NCBI GenBank assembly: GCA_050176585.1
Contig: JBFXHX010000019.1
Coordinates: 1-64,000 of the forward strand
Source of the DNA: CAYYWP01 sp050176585
GTDB taxonomy: Bacteria; Desulfobacterota; Binatia; HRBIN30; CADEER01
Length of the DNA stretch: 64,000 nucleotides
Direction of reading: 5' to 3'
Part shown: positions 51,586 to 61,086 of the stretch, piece after piece
Layout: each line of letters begins with the position of its first letter
Numbering within the stretch: the first letter of the stretch is position 1
The notes under the pieces: model-generated
The model's database searches: none
The model's input: only the letters and a program-made list of their open reading frames with translations
What the model was told of the DNA's origin: nothing
Translations under genes and position numbers: made by a program

Positions 51586-53151
51586 TCAGCGCTGCAGCGC
51601 CATCAACCGATTGAAGATCTTCTTCACCGTCGGCGTCAGCCGCGTGCGGTTGTACAGGTCGCCGACCTGTCGGATGGCTTCGGCTTGCGTCGGATACGGA
51701 TGGATCACGTTGGCGAGCGCGCCGAGACCGACCTTCGCCACCATCGCGAGCGTCACCTCCGAGATCATGTCGCCGGCGTGTCGGCCCACGATCGTCGCCC
51801 CGAGGATCTCCCCAGTGCCCTTCTTGGTCACGATCTTGACGAAGCCCTCGTCCTCGCCGTCCACGATGGCGCGGTCGACCTCGCGGAGCGGCCGCACGTA
51901 GGTGTCCACCGCGATGCCGCGCGTCTCGGCATCGCGCGCGTACAGGCCGACGTGCGCGATCTCGGGATCCGTGTACGTACACCACGGCATGCGCAGCGCG
52001 CTCAACTTCTTGCGGCCGAAGAACAGCGCGTTTTGAATGACGATGCGCGCCGCGAAGTCGGCTGCATGGGTGAACTTCCAATCCATGCAGATGTCGCCGC
52101 ACGCGAAGATGCGCGGATTGGTCGTGCGGAGGTGGTCGTCGACCTGCACGCCGCGCTTCGCGTCGTAGTCGACGCCGACCACGTGCAATCCGAGGCCCTC
52201 GACGTTCGGCGCGCGGCCCGCGCCGACCAGGATCTCGTCGACGCGCACCTCCGCTTCGGCGCCATCGGCGCGGCGCAGGCGCAGCACTTTGTCGGCGCCC
52301 TCGCGCCGTGCGCTCAACAGCGCGGCCGAGAGCTCCAGCGCGATCCCGTCGCGCGTGAACGCGCGTTGGACGATCTCGGCCGCGTCGCCGTCCTCGCGGT
52401 TCAGAATGTGTGCGGCCTTGTGGAGCAGCGTGACTTGGCAGCCGAGGCGCTGGAACGCCTGCGCGAGCTCGCAGCCGATCGGGCCGCCGCCGATCACACC
52501 GAGCCGCGGCGGCCGTTCGGTCAGCGAGAAAACCGTCTCGTTGGTGAGGAAGCCGACCTCTGCGAGGCCGGGGATCAGCGGGTGCAGCGCGCGCGCGCCG
52601 GTCGCGATCACCGCTTTCTTGAAGCGCAGCGTCTGCCCGCCGACTTCGACCGTGTCGGGCCCGGTGAATCGGCCGTCACCCAGGTACACGTCGACCTGCT
52701 TCTCGTCGCGATAGCGGCGGGCGGCGTCGTTCGCGCTGATCCGGGCGCGCAGGCGCCGCATGCGGCGCATCACCGCGCCGAAGTCGGCCCGCGCGTCATC
52801 CGCCGATACTCCGAACGCCTCGGCGTGGCGCGCGTCGCCGATCGCGCGCGAGGAGCGGATGACCGCCTTCGAGGGCACGCAGCCGACATTCAGGCAATCA
52901 CCGCCCAACAGGTGGCGCTCGATCAGCGCCACCTTCGCGCCGAGACCGGCGGCGCCGGCGGCTGTGATCAGACCGGCCGTGCCGGCGCCCAGGACCACGA
53001 GATTGTAACGGCCGGTCGGCTTGGGGTTCTGCCAGTCCGGCGGCGCGACATTGGCCACCAACGCTTGGTTGAACTCGTCATTCGGCAGCACGCGCACCTG
53101 CTCCATGCTCCGCACCTCTGTCGGGAAGATCGGGAGCTTCTTCGCACTCAT
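51586..53151 (-). CDS. FAD-dependent disulfide oxidoreductase (mercuric reductase-like)
   Basis: 521 residues. FAD motif VVLGAGTAGLITAAGAAGLGAKV, redox-active pair in GGDCLNVGCVPSKA, NAD motif GVIGGGPIGCELAQAF, and C-terminal dimer domain with HPYPTQAEAIR (catalytic His). The extra N-terminal 55 residues before the FAD motif are seen in membrane-associated MerA-like relatives. It lacks the N-terminal metal-binding domain and the C-terminal Cys pair of true MerA, so the substrate is unassigned. Confidence 0.88.
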   Translation of the reverse strand: MSAKKLPIFPTEVRSMEQVRVLPNDEFNQALVANVAPPDWQNPKPTGRYNLVVLGAGTAGLITAAGAAGLGAKVALIERHLLGGDCLNVGCVPSKAVIRSSRAIGDARHAEAFGVSADDARADFGAVMRRMRRLRARISANDAARRYRDEKQVDVYLGDGRFTGPDTVEVGGQTLRFKKAVIATGARALHPLIPGLAEVGFLTNETVFSLTERPPRLGVIGGGPIGCELAQAFQRLGCQVTLLHKAAHILNREDGDAAEIVQRAFTRDGIALELSAALLSARREGADKVLRLRRADGAEAEVRVDEILVGAGRAPNVEGLGLHVVGVDYDAKRGVQVDDHLRTTNPRIFACGDICMDWKFTHAADFAARIVIQNALFFGRKKLSALRMPWCTYTDPEIAHVGLYARDAETRGIAVDTYVRPLREVDRAIVDGEDEGFVKIVTKKGTGEILGATIVGRHAGDMISEVTLAMVAKVGLGALANVIHPYPTQAEAIRQVGDLYNRTRLTPTVKKIFNRLMALQR

Positions 53152-53345
53152 CTGTCGCCTGCGCCAGCGCCGGTGAGATGAGCGCGGGCTGCGGCGGGTT
53201 TCTCCGCCCGGCGGGGCTCTACTCGGGCCGGCGCGAAAGATGCCAGGACCGGGGCGTGCCGGTGCGCCGGGCATGGGCAAGCGGCAGCCGCCTCGCCTTC
53301 ACCGCCGGGGCGCGGTAACAACGCGATTGCGCGGGGTGCGCGGTC

Positions 53346-54119
53346 ATGTCGAGCAGTTTCTGGCGTCCCGACCAGTACAACCGCTTTCGCGCGGAGCGGC
53401 AGCAGCCTTTTTTCGATCTGCTCGCGTTGGTTCGCCCACGCGCAGGCATGCGGATTGCCGATCTCGGCTGCGGCACCGGGGAGTTGACGCGCGTGCTGCA
53501 CGAACGGCTGGCGGCGCGCGAAACGCTCGGCATCGATGAGTCCGATACCATGCTGGCGGCGAGCCGCGCCTTCGCAGCGCCCGGGCTGCGCTTCGCGCTG
53601 ATGGATATCCGGGACTTTGCCGGGGCTGAGTACGATCTCGTGTTCAGCAACGCCGCCCTGCACTGGGTGCCCGACCATGCGGAGTTGTTCGCCCGCTTGA
53701 CGCGAGCGCTCGGCCCCGGCGGTCAGTTGGCCATCCAGATACCGGTGAACTTCGACCACCCCTCACACGCCGTCGCAGCCGCGGTGGCGCGCGAGGAGCC
53801 CTTCCGGACCGCGTTGAACGACTACGCGATAGATTGCCCCCACATGCCGCCGGAGTGGTACGCCGCCCTGCTCGACCGGCTAGGTTTTGCCGAGCAGCAC
53901 GTGCGCATGCAGGTGTATCCCCACCAGCTCCCCGCGCCCGACGATGTCATCGAGTGGGTGAAGGGCACGCTGCTCACCGCCTACGAACAGCGCCTGCCGC
54001 CCGAGCTCTGGCCGGCGTTCATGGAGCGCTACCGCGCGCAACTGCTTCCGTCGCTGGGAAACGCCCGACCGTATTTCTTTGCCTTCAAGCGGCTGCTCAT
54101 GTGGGCAGTTCTCGCCTAG
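53346..54119 (+). CDS. SAM-dependent methyltransferase, Tam (trans-aconitate) type
   Basis: 257 residues. Motif I ADLGCGTGELTRVL, then GIDESDTML, the post-motif FSNAALHWVPDH and LGPGGQLAIQIP. The WRPDQYNRFRAERQQPFFDL opening and the C-terminal VYPHQLPAPDDVIEWVKGTLL strongly resemble trans-aconitate 2-methyltransferase. Exact substrate still inferred. Confidence 0.85.
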   Translation: MSSSFWRPDQYNRFRAERQQPFFDLLALVRPRAGMRIADLGCGTGELTRVLHERLAARETLGIDESDTMLAASRAFAAPGLRFALMDIRDFAGAEYDLVFSNAALHWVPDHAELFARLTRALGPGGQLAIQIPVNFDHPSHAVAAAVAREEPFRTALNDYAIDCPHMPPEWYAALLDRLGFAEQHVRMQVYPHQLPAPDDVIEWVKGTLLTAYEQRLPPELWPAFMERYRAQLLPSLGNARPYFFAFKRLLMWAVLA

Positions 54120-54239
54120 CCGCCGCCCCTGCGGCGGAAATCCGAGTAAGCGCCGGTCCGCGTAGCTATGAACCGCCGCGCGCGCGCCGTCAGAACCGGT
54201 TCCCTCCGCCGGCGCGCCGCATCATCACCTCTGGTGTAG

Positions 54240-54258
54240 CCGCGGCACCTGTGGCCGC
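54240..54258. repeat. Hairpin repeat, copy 2 of a dispersed 19-mer
   Basis: Exact reverse complement of 36068-36086. It lies in the 216-bp spacer between the convergent methyltransferase and MFS genes, which otherwise holds no recognisable element. Confidence 0.5.
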
Positions 54259-54335
54259 ACGGCATCGCGCACCGATGCCCAGGATGGGGACGGGAACCGC
54301 ACCATGCCCGCCGCGGTGGGCGCAGGTCCGCGGGG

Positions 54336-55919
54336 CTATACGGAGGTGGGGACGCGATTGTTCTCGAGCCATAGACCCGCGCAGATCGCGCTTCCCACGG
54401 CCAATCCGGCGGATATCCATGCGACGACGGCGAACGCGTCGGCGACGGCTGCGCGGACCGCGTGGGTCGCGCGCGTTCTAGTTTCGCCGTCCGCCTCCAC
54501 CGGTAGCCGCACGTCACCCAGGCTGGACCGTTCGGCCAGCACCGCCGCGCTGAGCGGCGCGGGAACATCGAACGCTTCGAAGTGTCGCGGCAGGGCGGAG
54601 CGGAACGCGGTGAGCGCGATGAGCCCCACTACGGCCACCGCCAGCAGCGATGCCAGCCGCGCGACGGTGTTGTTGATCCCCGAGGCGACGCCGGCGCGGC
54701 CCGGCTCGACGGTACCCATGACGACAGCGGTCAGCGGCGCGACCGTGACCGCCATGCCGATGCCGACGAGCAGCATCGGCGCAAAGAACGCGCTCCAGTA
54801 CGCGCTGTCTGGACCGGGCCGCCCCAGCAGCGCCAATCCGGCGGCCGTGATCAGCGGTCCGATGACCAGCGGCCGTTTCGCGCCCCAGCGGTCCACGAGC
54901 CCGCCCGCCCAGTGCGACAGCACGCCCATCGCCAGCGCGAACGGCAAATACACCGTGCCGATCCATGTCGCGGAGTACCCGTGCGCCTGCGCGAGATTCA
55001 ATGGGAGCAGGAAAAAGGTTCCGGAGATCGCGAAGTAGAGCAGCAGCGTGAGGAGGTTGGCGGCGCTGAAGGTACGAACCCGAAACAGCCCCAGCGGCAC
55101 CATCGGCGATCGCGTGCGCGCCTCGTACCACACGAACGCCGCGAGCAGCGCCATCCCGAACAGCACCGCTCCCCAGCTCACCGGGCGGGCCGCGCCGGCG
55201 GCGGCGGCGATGAGTCCGTACGTGATGGCCGCGAGCGCCAGCGTCGCGAGCGCGGCGCCGGCGACATCGATGCGCGCAGCCGCGGACGCGCGGCTTTCCG
55301 GCATGCGGGCGACGGCGAGCACGAGCGCGACGAGCGCGAATGGTATCGCGAGCAGGAACACCGCGCGCCATGATCCAGCGTCCACCAGCCACCCGCCGAT
55401 CAGCGGCGAGCCGCCCCCGGTGACCGCGGAAGCGGCCGACCACACGCCGATCGCACGCCCCCGCGCGTTGCGCGGAAACGAAGCGCTCAAGTGGGCCAAG
55501 CTGTTGGGCTCCACCAGAGCCGCGCCGAGGCCTTGCACGGCGCGCGCGGCGATCAGGGCGATGCCGCTGCCCGCCAGCGCCGCGGCGCACGTTCCGGCGA
55601 TGAACACCACCAGCCCGATGGCCAGCATTCGCCGGCGCCCAAACCGATCGCCGAGCGCGCCACCGACCAGCGTGAGCGCCGCAACGACCAGCGTATAGGC
55701 ATTCGCGATCCACTGCAGCTCGGCGATCGCGGCGCCGAGCGCGCCCTGAATCGCCGGCAGGGCCACATTGATGACCGTCGACTCGAGAAAGACCGTGCTC
55801 GACGCCAGCACCGTGCCGGCCAGCACCCACCGCCGCGCGTGCGCCGCGCACCCCGGGGTCTCCGGCGCAGCCTCTGCCGCGGCCCCCTCACAGGGCGGAC
55901 GCAGTGCGGGAGTCGACAT
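54336..55919 (-). CDS. MFS drug efflux transporter (DHA2, EmrB/QacA type)
   Basis: Proton-driven exporter with 14 predicted helices, 527 residues. Motif A GGALGDRFGRRRMLAIG, motif C-like ITGGGSPLIGG region (GVWSAASAVTGGGSPLIGGW), and FLESTVINVALPAIQ of the DHA2 group. Start at MSTPALRPP chosen by hydrophobicity; upstream frame is hydrophilic. No adaptor or regulator next to it. Confidence 0.9.
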   Translation of the reverse strand: MSTPALRPPCEGAAAEAAPETPGCAAHARRWVLAGTVLASSTVFLESTVINVALPAIQGALGAAIAELQWIANAYTLVVAALTLVGGALGDRFGRRRMLAIGLVVFIAGTCAAALAGSGIALIAARAVQGLGAALVEPNSLAHLSASFPRNARGRAIGVWSAASAVTGGGSPLIGGWLVDAGSWRAVFLLAIPFALVALVLAVARMPESRASAAARIDVAGAALATLALAAITYGLIAAAAGAARPVSWGAVLFGMALLAAFVWYEARTRSPMVPLGLFRVRTFSAANLLTLLLYFAISGTFFLLPLNLAQAHGYSATWIGTVYLPFALAMGVLSHWAGGLVDRWGAKRPLVIGPLITAAGLALLGRPGPDSAYWSAFFAPMLLVGIGMAVTVAPLTAVVMGTVEPGRAGVASGINNTVARLASLLAVAVVGLIALTAFRSALPRHFEAFDVPAPLSAAVLAERSSLGDVRLPVEADGETRTRATHAVRAAVADAFAVVAWISAGLAVGSAICAGLWLENNRVPTSV

Positions 55920-56065
55920 CCGTGAACCCTCGTTCGTCCGCCCGCGCTCTGTGCTCGTCAAAAGGCAGCGGGCACACGTCGGACCCGAGCCCGACCCGGT
56001 TTTCCGAACCCGCCGCGTGGTTGCGCGAGGCGAATGGCGCTAGCACACGTGGCGAGCCGCGGCAG

Positions 56066-56515
56066 TCAGGTCGAGTGCCCTCCGGGCTCGTTCATCTCGC
56101 CGCGCGCATAGTCCCACGTTACGGCCTTGGTCGGCGTCAGGCGCAAGATGACGCTGTCGCCGGCTTCGATCGGAAACAGCTCGCGGTACTGTTGAAACTT
56201 CGCTTCGAGGAGCGCCTTCGCGCGCTCGAACTCGGCGCCGCGTTCCAGCACCGCGACGGTGCCGATGACCATGACGCCCACGTGGCGCAACCAGTCGTCG
56301 GAGTATTGATCGATCAACAAGGTCGCGTGCTCGTGCCGGCGCACGTCGCGCACCTTGCGGGTGGTTCCGTGCGTGGCCATGTAGAAGACCGCGCCGTCGT
56401 GCACCGGGCACATCGGCACGACGTTCATCGTGCGCCCGTTCGTGGTGGCCAATCGCCCCACATGCATGTAGCGAAGGAAGCGGAGCTGGTTTTCGTTGAA
56501 CTTCACGTCGGCCAT
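56066..56515 (-). CDS. Pyridoxamine 5'-phosphate oxidase-family (FMN/F420-binding split barrel) protein
   Basis: 149 residues. RFLRYMHVGRLATTNGR, NVVPMCPVHDGAVFYMATHG and TRKVRDVRRHEHATLLID are typical PPOX-class flavin-binding beta-barrel features. It may bind FMN or F420 and act on small molecules; unassigned. AGGAGAGG directly before the ATG supports the start. A 258-bp gap separates it from the divergent OsmC-like gene and holds no other gene. Confidence 0.87.
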   Translation of the reverse strand: MADVKFNENQLRFLRYMHVGRLATTNGRTMNVVPMCPVHDGAVFYMATHGTTRKVRDVRRHEHATLLIDQYSDDWLRHVGVMVIGTVAVLERGAEFERAKALLEAKFQQYRELFPIEAGDSVILRLTPTKAVTWDYARGEMNEPGGHST

Positions 56516-56773
56516 GAAGGTCCTCTCCTGTTCCGTCTCGCGGTGCGCGCGAAGTCGACCCGCTGCACCGTCGGCTCCGCGGTGGGCGGTGCGCGGCGAG
56601 CTGTATCCCGGCGGATGGTCCACCGTCCAGCGACGCGCCGGCGCGCGCTGCCCATTCGGGCCCGGCGAGGGGACGCCGCCCGCCGCGTGGGCTCCGCGAT
56701 CCCCGCTTGACCAACCCATTGTCAGTGGCAGGGTGAGGTCCTGGACCCCGACGAGCTGATCGACATCGCCAGC

Positions 56774-57286
56774 ATGGAATCGTTTCCGGCCAGCGATCCG
56801 CCGGCCTGGGTGGCTGGGCGCGAGCCGGAGCCGGTCACACGCGGGCGGCCGCAGAGCCCAACCGCGAAGGCGAGCGCCGAATGGCGTGGCGCGCTGCGCG
56901 AGGGTGCCGGGGCGTTGGCGGTCGGCAGCGGTGCGCTCACCACGCCGTTCACGTACGAGTCCCGTTTCCGCGGCGGCCTGCACGCGAGCAACCCCGAGGA
57001 GCTCATCGGCGCCGCACATGCGGGCTGCTTCTCGATGTTCCTCGCCGCTCAGCTCGCCGCGGCCGGCTTTCCGCCCGCCCACATCAGGACGCAAGCGACC
57101 GTGCATCTCGGGGCCGGGCCAGCCATCGTGAGAATCGAGCTAGACACCGCGGCGGAGGTGCCGGGCATCGACCAGGGGCAGTTCGCGGACGCGGTGGACA
57201 CCTCGAAGCGCGACTGCCCGGTGTCCAAGGCGCTAGCCGGAGTCCCTGAGATTCTCGTAACAGCGCGCCTGATCTCGAGAACCTAG
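56774..57286 (+). CDS. OsmC-family peroxiredoxin with short N-terminal peptide
   Basis: 170 residues from ATG 56774. The first part MESFPASDPPAW is a small conserved peptide motif often found as a separate protein or fused domain. Then comes the OsmC fold: AEWRGALREGAGAL, TPFTYESRF, NPEELIGAAHAGCFSMFLA (first Cys) and SKRDCPVSKAL (second Cys), the thiol peroxidase pair. In-frame codons upstream (DPDELIDIAS) also look native, but no ATG/GTG/TTG lies among them before a stop, so the true start could be a rare codon. Confidence 0.85.
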   Translation: MESFPASDPPAWVAGREPEPVTRGRPQSPTAKASAEWRGALREGAGALAVGSGALTTPFTYESRFRGGLHASNPEELIGAAHAGCFSMFLAAQLAAAGFPPAHIRTQATVHLGAGPAIVRIELDTAAEVPGIDQGQFADAVDTSKRDCPVSKALAGVPEILVTARLISRT

Positions 57287-57356
57287 GGTAACGGGTACGG
57301 AGGAAAACCTCGTGACCAGCCCCTGTCCCTGACCCGGAGCGCGTGATTCCGTCGTC

Positions 57357-57385
57357 TTGTCACACCGCCATCCCGCGGTTAGCCT
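57357..57385 (+). promoter_or_regulatory. Promoter of the VOC-family gene
   Basis: TTGTCA (57357-57362), 17-nt spacer, TAGCCT (57380-57385); the ATG is 24 nt on with GGGGAGG between. Ordinary leader. Confidence 0.55.
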
Positions 57386-57409
57386 CGCGCGCTCGGGGGA
57401 GGCTCCCAC

Positions 57410-57876
<467 letters not shown>

Positions 57877-57880
<4 letters not shown>

Positions 57881-57907
57881 GCCGCGCCGACCTGCGACGC
57901 GGCTCAG
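57877..57907. terminator. Bidirectional terminator-like hairpin
   Basis: Perfect 10-bp inverted repeat CTGAGCCGCG/CGCGGCTCAG with 11-nt loop spanning the stop of the VOC gene and ending just before the stop of the convergent Cys-rich gene. It is well placed to end transcription from both sides, though T-tracts are short. Confidence 0.6.
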
Positions 57908-57916
57908 CACACAGTC

Positions 57917-58171
57917 TTACTTAGCGGCCGGCGTCTTCGCTGCGCCGCGGCCGGCCGCCTCGAACATCTTCGCGCAGTCCGGCGATAGCTGCGCTTTGTG
58001 CTCGCGAAGACACTCGATGATGCGACCACCGCCGGGCTCGACACCGGAGCAGAACTTCTCGACGTCCGGCCGGCACGCGCCCATCTGCGGTTGCGCGCTC
58101 GCCACCGCAGTCAACCAGCCGCACGCCATGACCGTACTTGCGAACATCCACCACGTACGCGTAGCGCGCAT
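57917..58171 (-). CDS. Small exported Cys-rich protein
   Basis: 84 residues. Signal peptide ending VASAQPQ, then ACRPDVEKFCSGVEPGGGR and IIECLREHKAQLSPDCAKMF: the four-Cys GLG1/cysteine-rich repeat. Function is unknown; such repeats occur in periplasmic proteins. GAGGAG ribosome-binding site before the ATG. Confidence 0.8.
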   Translation of the reverse strand: MRATRTWWMFASTVMACGWLTAVASAQPQMGACRPDVEKFCSGVEPGGGRIIECLREHKAQLSPDCAKMFEAAGRGAAKTPAAK

Positions 58172-58184
58172 GATCGTCGCTCCT

Positions 58185-59936
58185 CTACTCCAGCGTGATC
58201 GCGGTCTTGCTGCCGCGGTTCTCGCAGGCCCCGTCGGGTGTGTCCGTGCACCCGAACACGGCGTAGTGGTACGTGCGGGTTTGACCCGCCGGCGGCAGCA
58301 GGAACACGAGCGGATCGAGTACCGTATCGCCTTGCCCTGCGGCCACCACCGTGGCCTCGGGGTCGTACGCGCCGTCGACCTGATGGCCGAGCCGGCGCAG
58401 CAACCGGTAGCGCGGCAGTTCCGGACCATTGTCCCACATGAGCCGGATATGGGTCTGCTCGCGTGAGGCGGTCAGATCTCTCGGCCCGAGCGGCAGCAAG
58501 TCCTGCCACTCATCAGGGGATACCACGGTGATGAACGCCGTCCCGCCCGCATCATCGGGCTTGAACACGGCCGCGTGCGCCGATTCCAGGGAGCCGAGGA
58601 CCGGGCACGGAGCGGGAAAGCCCATATGCCCGATGAGCGCGGTGTTGGTACCGGGCTCCGGCACTTGCGCGAGCAAATCGTAGGACGCATCGCAGCGGTT
58701 CGGCTCGTCGTAGACGAAATACGTGATCGCGGGATCCAGCTCGATGGTGGGGCCGAAGTCCATCAGCTCCGCCGTGGTGAAGTTGCGGCAGAATTCGCTC
58801 GACACTACGCGCGAGACGTCGAAGCCGAGGATCTTGAAGGCATCGCCGATCCCTATCGCCTGCTGCCGGCCAATGTCGCTCAGCTGGCGCGCAGTCGCGA
58901 CCGCGCAATCGCTCTCGCAGCTCTTCCACCAATCGGGCACCAAGGGGTCTTCCGCGGTTCCGAAGTCGGTGCGGTCGACACACACGTTGGCTAGTGCGTG
59001 CCGCCAGTGGATCACGTACCCGCCGCCGAGCAGCACCTCCGCCAGAGACGGCACGTACGTCGCGGTCGCCCCCTCGATGCCGCAGTCGCCGTTGTCGCGG
59101 CAGGGGAACACTTCGTAGTGATAGGTGCGCTCTTGCTCCGGCACGTCCGGCAGCAGCTCATCCAACGGGTGAACCGCGCTCGTTTCGCTGCCGAAGAATA
59201 TCTCGGTGGCGTCGGGGTCCTCGGGGCCGGCTACCGGCGCGTTGAGCCGCCGCAGCAAGCGCGCGGAGGTGTAGCCGCCGGACGGGTCCGGGTTCGTCCA
59301 CGCCAGCTGCACCTCATTGGCGACGACGGTGACCGTCAGATTGGATGGCGTGCCGAAAGGCGTACCGGTCGGCGTGGGCGACTCGGTCTCAGTCGCCGTA
59401 CGGGTCGGCTCCGGGGTCGGCGTCACCGTGGGTTCCTGCGTAGCCGTCCCGGTGGGCTGGCCGGTGTTCGTCGCAGTCGGCTCGACGGTGTTCGTCGCGG
59501 TGGGCTGGCCGGTGTTCGTCGCGGTCGGCTCGACGGTGTGCGTCGCGGTCGGCTCGACGGTGTGCGTCGCGGTGGGCTGGCCGGTGTGCGTCGGCGTCCC
59601 ATCGACTGGCGTGGCGGATTCGGTCGCGGTCGCCGTCGCGGTGGGCGAGGGCGCGCCGGGGCACCCGTCCAGCGCTGCGGAGACGGCTGCGAGCAGGTCG
59701 TCAATGGTCACCATCCCGCTGCCGTCGCGGTCGAAAGCCGGACAATTTGAAACCTCGACCTCGCCGAGCGCGATGCGGACGCCGAGGATGAGCTCCTCCA
59801 CGGTCACGGTGGAGGTGTCATTGCAGTCGCCGGTGCACGGCACCGGCGCTGCGCTGGCTGACGAATGCGGTAGAGCCGATGAAAAGATCAGGGCAACCCA
59901 GAGCAAAACAGAGCGCATCGCATGATCTGGCGACAT
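58185..59936 (-). CDS. Secreted composite protein: dockerin-like module, Thr/Pro linker, histidine phosphatase between two beta modules
   Basis: 583 residues. Signal peptide, then a two-loop module (CTGDCNDTSTVTVEE ... FDRDGSGMVTIDD), then about 100 residues of PTAT repeats. A beta module (NLTVTVVANEVQLAW ... RTYHYEVFPCRDNGDC) comes next, then a histidine-phosphatase-like domain (VIHWRHALAN with the RH pair, LSDIGRQQAIGIGDAF, VVSSEFCR, TALIGHMG), then a second copy of the beta module (DLTASREQTHIRLMW ... RTYHYAVFGC). The two modules share RLLRRL, PEAT/PDAT and RTYHY. Fn3-like is likely. ATG 59936 or 59918 both possible. Confidence 0.8.
   Translation of the reverse strand: MSPDHAMRSVLLWVALIFSSALPHSSASAAPVPCTGDCNDTSTVTVEELILGVRIALGEVEVSNCPAFDRDGSGMVTIDDLLAAVSAALDGCPGAPSPTATATATESATPVDGTPTHTGQPTATHTVEPTATHTVEPTATNTGQPTATNTVEPTATNTGQPTGTATQEPTVTPTPEPTRTATETESPTPTGTPFGTPSNLTVTVVANEVQLAWTNPDPSGGYTSARLLRRLNAPVAGPEDPDATEIFFGSETSAVHPLDELLPDVPEQERTYHYEVFPCRDNGDCGIEGATATYVPSLAEVLLGGGYVIHWRHALANVCVDRTDFGTAEDPLVPDWWKSCESDCAVATARQLSDIGRQQAIGIGDAFKILGFDVSRVVSSEFCRNFTTAELMDFGPTIELDPAITYFVYDEPNRCDASYDLLAQVPEPGTNTALIGHMGFPAPCPVLGSLESAHAAVFKPDDAGGTAFITVVSPDEWQDLLPLGPRDLTASREQTHIRLMWDNGPELPRYRLLRRLGHQVDGAYDPEATVVAAGQGDTVLDPLVFLLPPAGQTRTYHYAVFGCTDTPDGACENRGSKTAITLE
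59441..59588 (-). repeat. 24-bp tandem repeats encoding PTAT units
   Basis: Six units of 24 bp encode (G/V)(Q/E)PTAT(H/N)T. They alternate two versions (GQ and VE), suggesting higher-order duplication by slippage. Part of the secreted composite protein. Confidence 0.8.
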
Positions 59937-60044
59937 AATTAGCAGGCCTCGTTCAAGTGGTGTGGAACACCCTCCACAAAAGCGCCGACCTTCCCATCAA
60001 AGCGTGCGCAGCTTCGATTTGGAAGTGGGTTCTGCGTCCGCTCG

Positions 60045-60986
60045 TCACGGGGCCGGGATTTCGGCGATGACGCGCTCGGCGACGAAACGCAGATGCGCCA
60101 AGTCGGTGGGGTCGGGTAGGACCAGCACGAACAGGGTCGCCCCGCGGCGCACATAGTCAAGTAACCGCGGCACCACGATGTCGGGCGTGCCCTGCACGAG
60201 CTGACTGTCGTAAGCAAAGGTCCCGCCCCGCCGCTGCGCGGCCTCTAGCTGGTCGCGCACGTCTTTCTCCCGGCGCGCGGTGATCAACGGAACCATCAGC
60301 GACTGCGCGATGCTGGCCGGATCGCGGCCGACGCTGGCGCAGTGCTCGCGGAGAACGCCGCATTTGCGCTCGTACTCCGCGAGAGGAACCGAGAAATAGT
60401 TCCACACGTCCGCGTGCCGCGCGACCGCGCGCAACAAATGCCTCTCGCCCCCGCCGCCAATGGTGATCGGCGGATGCGGCTGCTGCTGGGGAACGGGCAG
60501 GCATTTGGCGTCACGGATGCGATACCGCGCGCCTTCGAAGCTCGCCGGCCCGCCCTGCCAGAGGGCTTTGATGATCGCCAGCCCCTCTTCCATCCGCGCG
60601 ATGCGCTCGGCGGCGGGCGGGAAGTCGTAGCCGTACCCGCGCGCCTCTTCCTCGTGCCAACCCGCGCCGTAGCCGAACTCGAGCCGGCCGCCCGACAACG
60701 CGTCGAGCGTCGCCGCCATCTTGGCCGTCAGCGCCGGGTTGCGGTAGCCGTCGCAGAGCACCAGCGAGCCGATCCGAACGCGCTCGGTCCAGCCGGCGAG
60801 CAGGCTCAGAAGCGTGAACGCTTCCAGCACGTACGGCTGGTCGGGCGACGGGTAGTTGTAGAGGTGGTCGTACACCCAGAGCGAGTCGAACCCGAGGGCT
60901 TCCGCGGTCTGCGCGACCTGGCGCAGCGTGCCCGAGGGGACGTCGCCTTGCGCGATCGAGAGGCCGAAACGGAGAGGCGCGGGCAT
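60045..60986 (-). CDS. LLM-class F420-dependent oxidoreductase
   Basis: Luciferase-like TIM-barrel enzyme, 313 residues. RFGLSIAQGDVPSG, FDSLWVYDHLYNYP, RIGSLVLCDGYRNPALTAKM, GRLEFGYGAGWHEEEARGYG and PITIGGGGERHLLRAVARHAD define the group. Uses F420 or FMN; substrate unknown. A GGAGAG ribosome-binding site precedes the ATG. Confidence 0.9.
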   Translation of the reverse strand: MPAPLRFGLSIAQGDVPSGTLRQVAQTAEALGFDSLWVYDHLYNYPSPDQPYVLEAFTLLSLLAGWTERVRIGSLVLCDGYRNPALTAKMAATLDALSGGRLEFGYGAGWHEEEARGYGYDFPPAAERIARMEEGLAIIKALWQGGPASFEGARYRIRDAKCLPVPQQQPHPPITIGGGGERHLLRAVARHADVWNYFSVPLAEYERKCGVLREHCASVGRDPASIAQSLMVPLITARREKDVRDQLEAAQRRGGTFAYDSQLVQGTPDIVVPRLLDYVRRGATLFVLVLPDPTDLAHLRFVAERVIAEIPAP

Positions 60987-61086
60987 GGGCTCTCCAGCTA
61001 GTTAGCCGGCAAAGGGCGAAAGCGAAAGTGGCTCGTGCCGCGCCCCCCTCGCCTCGCCCGCCCGGGCGCGATAGCGTACGGCAGGT

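Noticed and set aside
51586..53151. Calling the flavoprotein mercuric reductase MerA
   Set aside because: No heavy-metal domain, no C-terminal Cys pair and no mer genes nearby.
59441..59588. Regular repeats as a CRISPR array
   Set aside because: 24-bp in-frame units without unique spacers; they encode a protein linker.
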